A DNA stretch of 64,000 nucleotides from Odontocerum albicorne (Eukaryota; Arthropoda; Insecta; Trichoptera; Odontoceridae). Each line of letters starts with the position of its first letter. The stretch's first letter is position 1. Positions 30,701 to 42,269 of this stretch are shown here, piece by piece. A model generated the notes under the pieces. That model had not been told where the DNA came from, did no database searches, and saw only the letters and a list, made by a program, of their open reading frames with translations. Location: positions 15,918,345-15,982,344 of the forward strand of contig OX463863.1 of the NCBI GenBank assembly GCA_949825065.1, written 5' to 3'. A program made the position numbers and the translations under genes.

Positions 30701-32633
30701 GGCTATAACCAATAATAATTAATTAATTCTTATAGTACCCCTCAAAATATCTGAATGATGATGTGGACATGTTGAAGAGCATGTCCAGGTGACAATATTG
30801 TCTTTAGCCCCAATAATAATCGATTAAGCAAGTAACTTAATCATCACATGTGCAGTAAATACTATCACACGTGAATAGGCAACAGCAGCATCTCGAGTAT
30901 TGTCACCAAATGAACCGTTTTATCAGATTGGTACATTTTTTTTGGGTATCATGGGCAATCGAAAATCGGTCGCCCTTTAAAAAATGTAGCTCGTGTATAC
31001 AAAATGGTCAGGCAGCCCTGAACGTGGTCATGAAAATTGACAATCAATATTAAAAATAATATATATATGTATATTTTTTTTTTCAGATCCTTTCAATTCA
31101 TCTTATTTGTTAAAGAACAAAGTCAAAAAGGAAGAGACGGATGAAGCCGATGACATTAAACCACTAATAAAGAAAGAAATAAAAGAGTCACTCAGTGATC
31201 AAGATGAAAATTCGATAGAACACTTAATAAAAGAGTCACTCAGTGATCAAGATGATAATTCGATAGAACACGTAATAAAAGAGTCACTCAGTGATCAAGA
31301 TGCGAATGGTATAGATGAAGAGACATTGGAAAAAATAGATATTAAGGTGAATAAAGTGGAAGATGTTAACGACTTACCTTGTGACGTGTGTAACGAGATA
31401 TTTTCGAATGCGACCAAATTGAGATTACATCAAATCAGACACGGTCCGAAAAATTTCAAATGCACACAATGCGATAAGACGTTCCATTTCAACGGAGACA
31501 GAAAGAAACACGAATTTATTCACAACACGGAATCTCCGTTCAACTGTGACCTTTGCGGGAGTAACTTCAAGAGCAAACGGGACTTGAGATTTCATAGGAA
31601 AAGACACGGACCGAGAAAAATCCACTGTACGCAATGTGATTTGAAATTTTTCTTTCCGAACGAACTGCAGAAACATATGAGAGTTCACACTGATCCCTCG
31701 AGCCTTAAAAGCGAAAGTTGTCATATCTGTGGACAGATGTACTCGTCTCTATGGAGTCTGAGGCAGCATATTGTTAGGCACGGACCCACCAGATACAAAT
31801 GTGAGACTTGCGGCTTAGAATTCTATTTTCTGACTGAACTGAGGAAACATTCAATGGCTCATAGTAATAAAAAAGATTATCAATGCACGGAATGCGGAAA
31901 GGCATTTAAATTATTGAGTCGTTTGAATGTCCACTTAACAATACATACAGGGGATAAAGCTCATGCGTGTGATTATTGCGAAAAGAAATTTGCTACTCCG
32001 AGACGGCTCAAAAACCACATGTTAATTCATTCGGGATTAAGAAACCACGGTTGTCCCAAGTGCAGTAAGGCTTTCGTTACGAACAGTCAACTCAGACAAC
32101 ACATGGATACGCATAACGAAGGAAAAATTTACAATTGCCCTCAGTGCGATAAGAGTTTTTCTACTTTGCCAGTTTTAAAGTGTCATCTGGGTACTCACAG
32201 CAAACTGAGACCGTATTCTTGTAAATTTTGTGAGAAAACCTTCCGTACGACACACCGTATGAGGATGCACGAAAGAATTCACCTTAATGAGAAGCCTTAC
32301 GGTTGCACGGATTGCAATAAAGCCTATTCCAATTCGACGGCTTTACTTTCTCATAAGAGACGACACGCAGGTATAAAATTATTTCAATGTACGGAATGCG
32401 ATAAGAAATTTTGGGACCCGTCGGGATTGAAGCAACATCGGAAGGTGCATAACGACATTAAGACTGCTATATGCGCCGAGTGTGGGAATTCATTCAAAAG
32501 CAAATGGAGCCTAGTTGCTCATCTGAAAAAACACGCGGATGGGAAAGGTTACCGGTGTACTCTGTGCGATGAAATTTTTTCCACTTTGAAAATACTTAGA
32601 CAACATAGAAGAAAAGATCATGCGGAAATTTAA
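27550..32633 (+). CDS. C2H2 zinc-finger protein, two coding exons, 572 aa
   Basis: Join 27550-27721 and 31087-32633. The donor CAG/GTAATT and the acceptor (T-run ending TTTTTTCAG) keep the frame, the junction codon becoming Asp. The N-terminal 120 residues are acidic and carry three 16-residue repeats of ESLSDQDxNSIEHxIK. Fifteen C2H2 fingers follow (from CDVC...H to CTLC...HRRKDH), many separated by HGP-, TGDK- or NEK-like linkers. A nuclear, sequence-specific DNA-binding regulator is likely by family. No ZAD, BTB or KRAB domain is seen. The frame is intact among decayed transposons, which argues for selection. Further 5' non-coding exons cannot be excluded. Confidence 0.85.
27820..28140 (+). 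pseudogene. RTE-like LINE reverse-transcriptase fragment
   Basis: It reads NGVKQGCVM, LFNIYIDQ, then LLYVEDMLVLAESEDGLQSL and NVTKSKV. The catalytic YADD box has become YVED and frames shift. It lies in the zinc-finger gene intron. The same LINE appears to resume at about 28556-28720 (AATGGCATGTAGCGATATGA). Confidence 0.65.
28200..28555. mobile_element. Hairpin-forming insertion in LINE sequence
   Basis: CCGCACACATCTCAAAGAAAG near 28300 pairs with its inverse at 28360-28382. Outer GTGTGCGGCCGCACAT and GGGCCGCACACAC sequences hint at hAT-like ends. The boundaries are uncertain. Confidence 0.35.
29272..29596. repeat. 56-bp tandem repeat (5.7 copies)
   Basis: The unit begins CGATTATAATCTTTTATCTT and contains ATTTAAACTGTAGATATTTC; copies differ at one to three positions. 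Intronic. Confidence 0.95.
29690..29835 (-). pseudogene. Mariner-like helix-turn-helix fragment
   Basis: The minus strand reads STVKKWSKQFHLGRELIGDD then LRQGRPTEVF, the region between the paired HTHs and the catalytic domain of a mariner-type transposase. No catalytic domain in frame follows. Intronic. Confidence 0.5.
30466..30645. repeat. 23-bp tandem repeat (about 8 copies)
   Basis: The unit is CGATTTCAGGACCTAGAAAA plus three variable bases. Intronic, about 450 bp before coding exon 2. Confidence 0.85.
31087..32633 (+). CDS. Zinc-finger gene coding exon 2 (15 C2H2 fingers)
   Basis: The acceptor at 31085-31086 follows a pure T-run. The exon holds the ESLSDQD repeats and all fingers and ends at TAA 32631-32633. 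Fingers 9-13 (CPKC, CPQC, CKFC, CTDC, CTEC) are the most canonical. Confidence 0.85.
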
Positions 32634-32705
32634 TCTATGGTTTCTTGAATGTTCAATTGTTTTTAGGTGACTGGATACAATGCTGGGATAATTAATTATA
32701 TAGAT

Positions 32706-33448
32706 TGATCAGTATAGTGTGTTATGCCGACGACGCTACAATATTTGCAGAAAACGAAGATGATCTTCAGAGAATGCTCTACAAATTCCACCTTGCTTCT
32801 AAGAAATACAATATGACGATTTCTGTCAATAAAACAAAGTGCTTAACAATATCAAAAGAGTCACTCAGATGCAAACTGATCATCGATAACGTACCCATCA
32901 AACAAGTCATGCGATTCACTTACCTAAGTGTAGAGATCTCCAGCAACAGTAACCTACATAGCGAAGTACAAGCACAAACTAATAAAGCGACAGCTTTGGC
33001 TGGCTGCCTGCAGGACACTATATGGAGAAACAGACACATGCTAACCGTAAGTAAGGTCAGGATATATAAGACATGTGTCCGCCCCATCATGACATATGGG
33101 ATAGAAGTGAGAGCCGATACCAACAGGACAAAAAACCTTCTCAGAGTGGCGGAAATGAGAACCCTACGCTCCATCGCAGGCAGAACTCTTAGAGATCGGA
33201 TCAGAAATGAGACGATAAGATCTGTCTGTGGTGTTGAAGACATAGTGAGGTGCGGAAGAAGCAGAAGGCGCTTCTGGAGGGATCATGTGGACCGCATGGA
33301 GGATATAAGACTGGCAAGAATCACTAAGACTCAAAACCTTAACAGCAGGAGATTACCAGGAAGGCCGCCGAAAATCATCGCCGAATCATCCCAGGACAGC
33401 CCATCGTCACAAACAGGTCATACGACCTAAACCAAGAGGAAGAAGAAG
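32706..33448 (+). mobile_element. 5'-truncated LINE with 12-bp target duplication
   Basis: The duplication AATTATATAGAT lies at 32694-32705 and 33449-33460. The body opens in the RT (VCYADDATIFAENEDDLQ), runs through KTCVRPIMTYGIE, RTLRSIAGRTLRDRIRNE and GRPPKIIAE, and ends in a GAAGAAGAAGAA tail. The frame is open for 241 residues from 32705, so the insertion is recent. It starts about 70 bp after the zinc-finger stop codon. Confidence 0.85.
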
Positions 33449-33460
33449 AATTATATAGAT

Positions 33461-34060
33461 CCACTCTGTGGTTGAGTCTGCGGGTGATATTACATTTTTC
33501 ACCAAGTCCTCTGATGAAACGTTACTGCTGCTTTTCCGGATAGAAGATGAAAACAACGTAATGGGACTGAAAATTAATAAACCAAAAACACAAATGATTT
33601 ATCGATCGAAACAAATTTTACACTTCGTCAACTCCTTGACGTTTGTTCGTGATTTAGTTTATCTTGGGTCTACAAGTGCTGATAACGATGGAGGTGGAAC
33701 TGAAATCGAGAGAAGAATATATATGGTGATGAGTGCTGTGTCGAGTCTAGGTTTGATCTGAACAAACAGACGTCTTTCGAGGAGTGAAAATACGTCTTGT
33801 CAAATCCTTGATTTATTCAATATTCTTCAAGAAACTTGGACAACACAGGCTAGATAAAGATCAAGAATAAACTCTTTCGAGATGTGGTGTTCTTGATGAT
33901 TGCTGGGTGTTTCATTGACAGAATGATGGACGAATCCCTCTATATTAGAAGAACTTAACATTTCAGAGATGCTATCAAGATTATGCACTCGACGCATTCT
34001 TCAGTTCTTCGGTCACATTTCGAACAAGGAGATTCTCTGACAATGTGGAGCGGCCAGTGA
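33461..34060 (+). pseudogene. RTE-like LINE fragment
   Basis: It reads MGLKINKPKTQMIYRSK, FVRDLVYLGSTSADN, GGTEIERRIYMVMSAVSSLG, then in other frames RVKIRLVKSLIYSIL and a GHISNKEILXQCGAASE-like tail. The frame is broken several times. It may have received the 32706-33448 insertion at its left end. Confidence 0.6.
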
Positions 34061-34339
34061 ATGAGTGCTACGGACCTCCCTTTGCCAAAGGCTCTGTGGA
34101 CAGTGGAATGTCGGAAAGCAGAACTGGGGAAGAGAGTACGAGACACACAGCAGTTTCGGTGTTGGTCACGTTCCTCATCATAGAAGTCAGGACTCAGAAA
34201 TAGAAGTAGATAAATAAAAAACATTAATATACACGAGAATGCTACAATGCTTACGGTCAGTGGTACGTTCATGTCACCACCGCTTCTTTAATTTCCCGAA
34301 CATATTAATACACGATTTTTAACATATTAATACACGAGC

Positions 34340-35000
34340 TTATCACATTGTATGCGAAGGTATATAGATGTAGAAGAGGCAAAGGATGTGTATCGAGAAT
34401 GCACTCTCTCCTTTCTGCCTACTCTGACAGGGGAATGGCTTGATGGTATTCATGTTACGTCTTGAAAGCAAAGCGAACTAATGCATCCATTCTCGAAGAA
34501 CTGAGAATCTCCGACAATATACCTTCGGTGAACCCTTTAATTGTTTGGGCACATTGCTCGTGGCCAAGGACACAGTTAGGAGAGGCTTGTGGTTACTGGA
34601 AGGGTGGAAGAACTACGCACAATATTGTCCTAATGCGTTGTACTAACCAAGTGCTAATGCGTTGTACTAACCAAGTCAGAGACGCAACTAGACTACCGTT
34701 AACAACTGCCCTTCGAGCAGCGGAGTGCTGCATTGGATGGAGAGGAGTTGACAGAAGCTATCATGGGAGTGACGATGCTCAGTCATGAGCTACAGGACGA
34801 TGATGACCTCTCAAAGTTCTTTTTGACTAAGGGAACAAACCTACAGAATAATTAGAGTCCTGATAAGAGATGGAAGAAACAATGGCAACAGACTGATAGT
34901 TCCAGACGTAGCAGAAGACCACGACGTTCAGCAATGACCACGTAATGAAAAAGAGAACAAAAAGATAATTTATAAAACCCTCTTCAAATTTTCTCCACTG
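34340..35000 (+). pseudogene. LINE 3' fragments
   Basis: The 3' phrase CTTTCTGCCTACTCTGACAG lies near 34410. Then come ASILEELRISDNIP, an HCSWPRTQLGEA segment and a tail with GACGATGCTCAGTCATGAGC, which recurs at 50490-50525. A 24-bp direct duplication (CTAATGCGTTGTACTAACCA) lies at 34630-34675. Confidence 0.5.
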
Positions 35001-35715
35001 TATATCTCTTAGACAATAATTTCCTAAGGGATCTCCGCTCAGCTTTCCATCGGTTCATCTTTGAAGCGATTCACTACTCCATCTCGAAGCGCCAAATGAT
35101 AATTTTGTTACATAAGAATTTTTCTATGAAAGTAGACTAGACTATTTGGTCTCCAGGCCTTAAGCTGCTTTATAAGTATATTAACTCTATTGCGACTCAT
35201 TTTCTTTCTCCATGAAAATGACTCGCAGTGCGAGAATTGTCTAGTGAACGAGTGTAATGAAAACTTACAAATGAAAAAACTACTACAACACGTTGTATAA
35301 CATGTTCATTGCCGACTTTAACGTATGTGCCCCTTATCAAATGCCTTAACCCTTTGACAACAGCCATGTTAAAATTGAAACTGACCATTTAAACCACCAT
35401 GTTTCTGTCTATTTCTCTAGTCAAATGATGTCGAGCTTTAAACATTTAATAAGAAATCACACGGGAGTCTGATTTGAGAATAATAAAGACTTACTTACTC
35501 CACAATAATAAGCTGAATTCATATTTTTATATGAGATTCAAAACAATATTTTGATTGACTTGTCTGGAGGCAGGGAAAAATGAAATTATAATTAAAATTC
35601 AATTATAATTTTTTTTTTCACGTATGAAAGAAATACGCGATAAAAACATAAAATAAAATTTTAAAAATTATTTGGAAAAATAATTTTTACAATGTAAATC
35701 AATGAAACAATCTTC

Positions 35716-36287
35716 ATTATGTAGGGAGACCTCCTGTAGGCTCCTATCATAGCCTGCGTTCTCACACACACTCCTTGTTCAGGCTTTTGCTTTAGCCTCA
35801 CATACTATACATTATGTAGGGAGACCTCCTGTAGGCTCCTATCATAGCCTGCATTGTCACACACACTCTGCGTTCAGGCCTTTGCTTTAGCCTCACATAC
35901 TATACATTTTGTAGGGAGACCTCCTGTAGGCTCCTATCATAGCCTGCATTGTCACACACACTCTGCGTTCAGGCCTTTGCTTTAGCCTCACATACTATAC
36001 ATTATGTAGGGAGACCTCCTGTAGGCTCCTATCATAGCCTGCATTGTCACACACACTCTGCGTTCAGGCCTTTGCTTTAGCCTCACATACTATACATTAT
36101 GTAGGGAGACCTCCTGTAGGCTCCTATCATAGCCTGCATTGTCACACACACTCTGCGTTCAGGCCTTTGCTTTAGCCTCACATACTATACATTATGTAGG
36201 GAGACCTCCTGTAGGCTCCTATCATAGCCTGCATTGTCACACACACTCTGCGTTCAGGCCTTTGCTTTAGCCTCACATACTATACAT
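35716..36287. repeat. 95-bp tandem repeat (six copies)
   Basis: The unit begins TGTAGGGAGACCTCCTGTAG and ends in CCTCACATACTATACATT. Copies 2-6 are nearly identical; copy 1 differs at a few sites. It ends exactly where the transposase-like frame is cut. Confidence 0.95.
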
Positions 36288-36654
36288 TTTCTGGTAACAT
36301 ACTTTTTTCCACCAGCATTGCCACGGATATTATAAGGAAAGTGGGAGTTTCTTCCTTGTAGTCTGAGAGGAGTGTCGGAGGTCCCCGCCCTATTCCCCAG
36401 CTGCCGAGTGTGGGATCCTGGACAGTGGCTACTTCTCCATTACTCGACCCGCTGGTTGAACTGTTCACTTCACCCGATCCATCTTCCCAACCTGAAGCAT
36501 CCTCGTCTGAAACTGGTTCTTCTTCATCCTCACTATAGAAGAGTCTTTCCTCTTCAGGTTCAGAACAATCTGACTCGCCTAATACATTATATAACTCGTT
36601 TTCACTTAATTTTTCCAGTTCAAGAAATATATATGAGCACGTTTTATCCGCCAT
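36280..36654 (-). pseudogene. PiggyBac-like transposase N-terminus
   Basis: The 124-residue frame starts MADKTCSYIFLELEKLSENE and continues through EEERLFYSEDEEEPVSDEDAS, an acidic Ser-rich N-terminus as in PGBD proteins. It ends inside the tandem array; the DDD catalytic core is gone. Confidence 0.6.
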
Positions 36655-37324
36655 TTTGAATGTTGTTATTGAGTAAACAAATCGATCTTAGTATTACAGA
36701 TTTCTTTATATTTATTTTTGAATCCTTGCTAAACTAAAAATTTACCATTAAGCTTTAGTGTTTTTGCGGTAGATGTCAGAGTAAGTCAGAAAAATATATA
36801 CATTATGACATTGTCATAGCCCGAGAATTTCTCAGGCACGATAAGGAATGCATGATTATTTTGCCCGAGAAATTCTCGGGCTTGGCTGTCAACGGGTTAA
36901 ACCACGCGATATTGTATGATCGGCAGAGAACGTGTTGTGTATAACTTAAGTGGTCGAGAGTTTATGTATTGTTTCAAATTTTTTAACGTAACTAAAATGA
37001 TGTGAACTGTGTTATTTTTCATAAAAACTAGAGAAATGTATGTAAAATTACAGCTGGGAGTATTAGTTTTTTGGAGACACACTATCAGCCTAGTAGAGGC
37101 TGATAATTTGCACTTTATCTTAGCAGTTTTGTTGATGAAATGAAAACACTTTAAAATATATAACAATACTCCGTAATGCATTTGGTGTTGTTCACAATTC
37201 TTAACTATTATTGACCCAACTGAAGTCAAGTGCAGAATTGAAACATCTCGTGCGGCTTTTAATAAAATGAGAAACGTATTCTGCGATGATAATCTAAACT
37301 TGAAACATCGATAACGGTTAGTCA

Positions 37325-37855
37325 AATGCTACGTTTGGTCAGTGTTATTGCATGGAGTGGAATCATGGACCCTCAAAGTTGTTAGTATGAACCGACTGGA
37401 AGCATTCGAAATGTGGATCTATCTTCATGTCAGGTCCTCCCCAACGTTGGGGAGGACCTGACATGACACTAGGATGCCTACTCTCAGGCTATCACCTGAG
37501 AGTAGGCATCTTTGTCCCCGGCAGCCCGAAAATGATCTCCAAAGCTCCTTATACCAGTCCTATCACGTATATTGCGGAGCCAGGAGATTTGTCTCCTGCC
37601 AACACCTCTTCGACCCTTTATTTTGCCTTCGATGATCAGGCGCAGTAGTTTGTACTTTGCTCCTCTTAATACATGCCCCAAATAGGACACCTTTCGGATT
37701 TTAATATTAGTCAGCAACTCTCTATCAACGTTGGCTCTTTGAAGAACCCTCGTGTTGCTGACCATATCCGTCCAGGGTATCCTTAGCATTCACCGGTGTA
37801 TCCACATTTCGAATGTTTCCAGTCGGTTCATACTACTTACGTTGAGGGTCCCTGT
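37325..37855. mobile_element. Folded-back LINE 3' region
   Basis: The minus strand (37789-37484) reads LRIPWTDMVSNTRVLQRANV, SYLGHVLRGAKYKLLRLIIE and GRRQISWLRNIRDRTGIRSF, the LINE tail. The outer segment at about 37367-37415 is inverted again at 37799-37850, and two palindromes sit between (37425-37466; 37473-37511). This is an inverted duplication of one LINE's 3' end. Confidence 0.65.
37425..37466. repeat. Perfect 42-bp palindrome
   Basis: The arms 37425-37445 and 37446-37466 are exact reverse complements with no loop, centred on CCAACGTTGG. The arms equal the 3' end of the RTE-like LINE (compare the GTTGGGGGGACCCGACAG at 53243). Confidence 0.95.
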
Positions 37856-37869
37856 GTCATTTGGCACAG

Positions 37870-38227
37870 TTCAATCAATTTTAATGGACAATTTGAACGT
37901 ATGAATTTGTTCCCCGGTTGCTAACGGCATATCAGAAGGAGCATCGGGTCAACATCTGCCAAGATTTTCGTCAGCGGACCAATGTCGACCTAACTTTCAT
38001 TTCGATGATAATCACAGGTGATGAGAATTGAGTTTTTGGGTATTAGCGACTTTATGGGACGTTTTGAGAAGGTAAAAAGAATTGAAACTGAATCGCCGAC
38101 GTTATTTGACCAGCTTAACAAAGAGGACTTTATGGGGGCTTTTGAAGCATGGCAGAAACGCTGGATTCACTGCATTAATATAGGAGACTATTTTGAAGTT
38201 GATTTAGCCTACAATTTAATTATTTAA
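37870..38227 (+). pseudogene. Internally deleted mariner-like transposase
   Basis: One frame reads KEHRVNICQDFRQ then MIITGDEN, with the first catalytic Asp. A shift leads to the C-terminal MRIEFLGISDFMG and GAFEAWQKRWIHCINIGDYF, typical of a mariner C-terminus. The middle with the second and third Asp is deleted. Confidence 0.6.
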
Positions 38228-38229
38228 TA

Positions 38230-39130
38230 ATAAAGACGTTTTAAAAGCCGGTCCCATTTTATATTGATCATACCCTTGTATGTCGTGGTGCTGTTACATT
38301 GACGGCACACTTAAATGTACACTTTGACTTTATATTTATTGCAACTGTTTAAAAACTGTTATAAACAGGTTTAAAGCCCTTTTTGGTCAACTTTACACTT
38401 CAAATGTACTTTTCTTACTGTTTTTTTTTTTAAGTTATAATTATACTTCAAATTTGGAGTTTTAATTTTTTGTGACTTTATTTATTTTTTATTCCATTAA
38501 CAGTGAAACCTTTATTGTTTTTATAAGGACTTACTGAATTTAGTAATAAATGGAAAAAAAATTGTTGCATTCCTAATGGTTATTTCGTTATATTCTGAAA
38601 TGTTAAAAATTGAATATTGTCCAGTTATCAAGTTTTTTTTCAAAAGGAGGGAAAAATCCCGGCAGAAATTAATCGGCATCAGCTTAGGAGCGTCAAAACT
38701 TGATAACTGCATAATATTAACTTTTTAAATGAGATTTGAGAATTAGTTTTTCATTAGCAGAAACAACATTCCGCTAAATATAAGGATTTTAAATTTAAAT
38801 AGCTTTTTTTTTATATGTACAGTTGTTTCCTTTAATCCACGGGGGATACGTTCCAAGACCCGCAGTGGAAGCTTGAAACCACAGATAGTACCAAACCAAC
38901 GGATATGTTCACCTATAACATCTATGGCCGAATTCAATGGTGTATCGGGCTTAGAAAGGTACCCGTAAATAACTAAAGTGAAGACGTCTACTCAAATACT
39001 TCCTCAAAGTATATATACGTAAATAAACACTCCACACACACAGATGACACAACGGTGGAAAAGATCACCACTGACATAAAAGACAATACACATTGATCAC
39101 ACATCGTTCCTACTTTAAACATATACGAGT
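38230..39130. other. No gene recognised
   Basis: AT-rich sequence with homopolymer runs; only short frames without domain resemblance. Confidence 0.5.
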
Positions 39131-39131
39131 A

Positions 39132-40040
39132 TCAGGTCTGTAAATATGAAACCGGATTTTTTTTTACAGAAAATGCACATTTATTGTATGAAAATGGTAA
39201 AAAATATTTTATTCAAAGTATTGCCCATCGCTAGCTACACATTTTTCCCATCTCTCTGGCAATTTGTGAAAGCCACACCAAAAAAACTGTTGCTCTTTTG
39301 AGGCAACCAATCATCGAGGCATTTTCGTAAGAAGTGAAGCGCTGCTCAGCAAGTGCGTGTCCCATCGATGCAAATAAGTAGTAATCGGATGGAGCCAAGT
39401 CTGGTGAGTAAGCCGCATACGAAAGTATTTGCCAACTAAACGCCTCAATCGTTTCCTTGACCGGTTTTGCTGTGTGCGATGGTGCATTATCATGAAGCAA
39501 AATCACTTTGTGTTGCCTCTTTTGATATTCTGGTCGTTTTTCACATAATGTTTGGTTCACATCTATCATTTGTTGTCGGTAGCGTTCAGTATTAACGGTT
39601 TCACCAGGTTTTAGCAGCTCATAATAGATAACACCCTTCTGATCCCACCAAACACAGAGCATTGTCTTCCATCCATAGCGATTTGGCCTTGCAGTCGATG
39701 TCGCTGGTTTGCTTGGAGTTACCCATGATCTTTTACCCTTAGGATTCTCGAAATATATCCATTTTTCATCGCCAGTCACAATTTGATGGAGAAATGATTT
39801 TCTTTTGTACCTGGTGAGCAGCATTTCGCAAGTGGTTTTTCAGTTTTCCTGCTGTCAGTTTCGGTTTTCATTCAGTTCATGTGGAATCCATTTTTCGCTA
39901 TGAAAACATATGTTAAAAATCTTTGACAAATGTAAACACAATTAAATTAAAAAAGGCGCCAATGACTCGATTTGACAGTCACTACATTAACAACTAGAGC
40001 CATCTATGAGCCAATTCCGGTTTCATATTTACAGACCTGG
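39132..40040 (-). mobile_element. Deleted mariner element (irritans-like)
   Basis: Inverted ends (GGTCTGTAAATATGAAACCG) lie at 39134-39154 and inverted at 40017-40037, with flanking TA at 39130-39131 and 40041-40042. At 909 bp it is about 0.4 kb short of a full mariner. Confidence 0.85.
39209..39824 (-). pseudogene. Mariner transposase, N-terminal deletion and frameshifts
   Basis: The catalytic domain is preserved: TGDEKW, HDNAPSH and SPDLAPSDYY carry the DD34D triad. Upstream frame remnants (WIPHELNENR) show stops, and the paired HTH region is deleted. After FTSYENAS two frameshifts disrupt the C-terminus, whose original end (KLPERWEKCVASDGQYFE) can be read in another frame down to TAA at 39211-39209. 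A functional transposase is not expected. Confidence 0.85.
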
Positions 40041-40044
40041 TATA

Positions 40045-40300
40045 TCTTAGAACAATCCGGCAGGCTTATTATCAAGCGACTAGTCAAAAAGTTTATAAAA
40101 GACATAAAATATTCAAATAATTATTAACCTGTAAAATTGTGTCCCTCACATCCCTTTCAACGCATTAATGAAAATATTCAGATAGCAGAATTCCTTTATC
40201 AGCTCAAATCTTTCATTTTTCACACATGTGTCTGTCGCATTAACTTTTCATATTTTGCTTTCAAAATTTAACATTTTGAAGTGAAACTGGTATCTATGCG
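40045..40300 (-). pseudogene. RTE-like LINE fragment
   Basis: It is homologous to 56740-56850 (CATCCCTTTCAACGCATTAA, ATTTTTCACACATGTGTCTG). Short and broken. Confidence 0.5.
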
Positions 40301-41190
40301 GTAGGGCAAATTGGCCTGAACGTCACGAAAAGTGAAATGGTGTAGTATATTATTATTTTATTTATTAATAAATGATTAACTATTTTAATATTAATAATTA
40401 TTAATGTTATTTTAATATTATTAAGTGTATTAGATTATTATTATTTATTATTAAAAATTATATGTTCTGTTATATATTATTTTTATATTTAATACATAAT
40501 TATTAATTATATTTTATAATAAATGTTTTATTTTTTTTTATTTAATATTTATTTAAATTATTATTATTTATTATTAAATTATTTTATAATAAATTATTAT
40601 TATTTATTGTAAAAATAAAATTTTTGTATTTTAATTAAGAGATTTTCTTGAATTTAATTCCACATAACCACCAATCCTAAAAAAAAAAATCGTTAACAAA
40701 TGGAAAAAAAGCAATGCATAAAATCAACTTTTCCTAGGAGCTAAGAAGTTTCACTTCTACCGCGAGAGAGTCTCACACATCTGGTTTTTTTTTATAAATG
40801 GAGAAGGGTACTGGGGTATTGTTTGATTTTAATAATCTTTTGAAATGTTATAAAAAAAACTTGGAATGTTGAAACAAAAAGTCAATCAATGTAGTGGCAA
40901 GATATACACTCGCCAAGGAATCAAAATAATATAAGGATTTTTTTTCTGCCAAGAAAGTTATAGCAACCGTCTTTTGGGACAGAAGAGGAATCTTGTTACC
41001 ACAACACCATTCAAAACGAACGTCGAGACTCCAGTGTTGTTTTTTTTTTGCATGGCAATGCCTGCCCATATAAACATAAAGAAATGGATTGAAACCTAAC
41101 GTTTTGACGATGGTGAGGGGTTGCAGTCCAGCATGAAGGGGTGGCTCATGTCACAGACAGTAGGATTTTACGACGAAGGAATTTAAAAGC
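40300..41190. other. AT-rich low-complexity region, no gene
   Basis: 40340-40640 is nearly pure TAT/TTA-type sequence. The rest has no recognised coding or repeat content. Confidence 0.6.
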
Positions 41191-41197
41191 TTATTAA

Positions 41198-42084
41198 CCC
41201 TTCCTTCCCTGTGATGTGTAACTAGTACACATTGCTTCTAAATACTTAAATATCTCTATAAATATAATAAATACTGGGTTCAGATTTTAGGTATTCCTCC
41301 GTAATACATTTATGCATTGAATGAAAAAATAATATTAATAATAATTAGCACTTATCGGCCACATCAGAGATATTTTGTGAAAATCGGGAATAATTTCACC
41401 AATACAATCAAACGTGTGCCAGTGTGTGACGTAGGTATATTCATTCTAAAAAACCGCTATGGGTGAGGAAGCGACGCTATTCACATCTCACTCTCACTCT
41501 ACTTCAGTATATGGGAATGCAAGAAATATAATTATTTAGTTTCTTTCTCCAAGGTATCATATTACACAGTGTTAGTGTTTCTCGCGGATCGAGTCCTGCG
41601 ATGAGTCTCTCTTACGTAAATAAACATTACTAAGTCTCTCTTACGTAAATAAACATTACTAGTGATATATGCATTTGATTGGGTGAGTGTCATGAAGCAT
41701 TGATTTGATCGTAGCATTCCTTTGTTTATTTTACGTAATGTTAAGTTTATCTCCTTTATTTAATGAGTCTCCTTAAGAGTAATGACTATTATTTATTATC
41801 AGAAAATTACTTAAGTGTCATGTTTACTTGGTGTTGTAATCAAATATCAGTGGTTCTAAACAAAATATGTGTTTAAACTTAGAAATTAAAAAACGCTGAA
41901 ATTGTGCCGCGCACAGTATTCGTGGAATTTGATTTTTAACGCGGTGAACAGGTTAAATTTAATTAATTTAAGCGGTTGGCTATGAATATTCTTATTTTTT
42001 CGATTTTAAATCGCTCATTTTTACATGTGTATTGAATACACAGCACCGGAACGCACGATTTTTTATAGCACCGGAAAGGAAAGT
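41198..42084 (+). mobile_element. TTAA-flanked MITE containing a family B insertion
   Basis: The MITE ends lie at TTAA 41194-41197 and 42085-42088. Family B (41578-41957) replaces part of the interior. Confidence 0.7.
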
Positions 42085-42269
42085 TTAAACAAGACAAGTG
42101 TCTTAATCTGGTTGGAGACTATATAGAAAAATGGGATATAGTTCAAATTGCGTGGAATAAAAATCTTAACTAGACTGGTATATTTTTTAATATTAACAAG
42201 ATTTAATGAGAATAAGTCCAGATGCTGACCATCGTAAGTGTACAAATCTTAAAGATGAGTTTGTGATGG

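Larger units (their letters stand above)
35350..36896 (-). mobile_element. Internally deleted piggyBac-like element
   Basis: TTAA at 35346-35349 and 36897-36900 bound inverted ends CCCTTTGACA and CCCGTTGACA. The right end carries two inverted repeats, GCCCGAGAATTTCTCAGGC at 36819-36837 and GCCCGAGAAATTCTCGGGC at 36863-36881. Only an N-terminal transposase-like frame remains; a 95-bp tandem array occupies part of the interior. Confidence 0.65.

Noticed and set aside
32855..32880. 15-bp match (AAAAGAGTCACTCAG) between the LINE after the zinc-finger gene and its ESLSDQD repeats
   Set aside because: The match ends abruptly and the LINE frame explains its own sequence; most likely coincidence.
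36372..36659. 95-residue plus-strand frame
   Set aside because: Antisense shadow of the piggyBac-like N-terminus.
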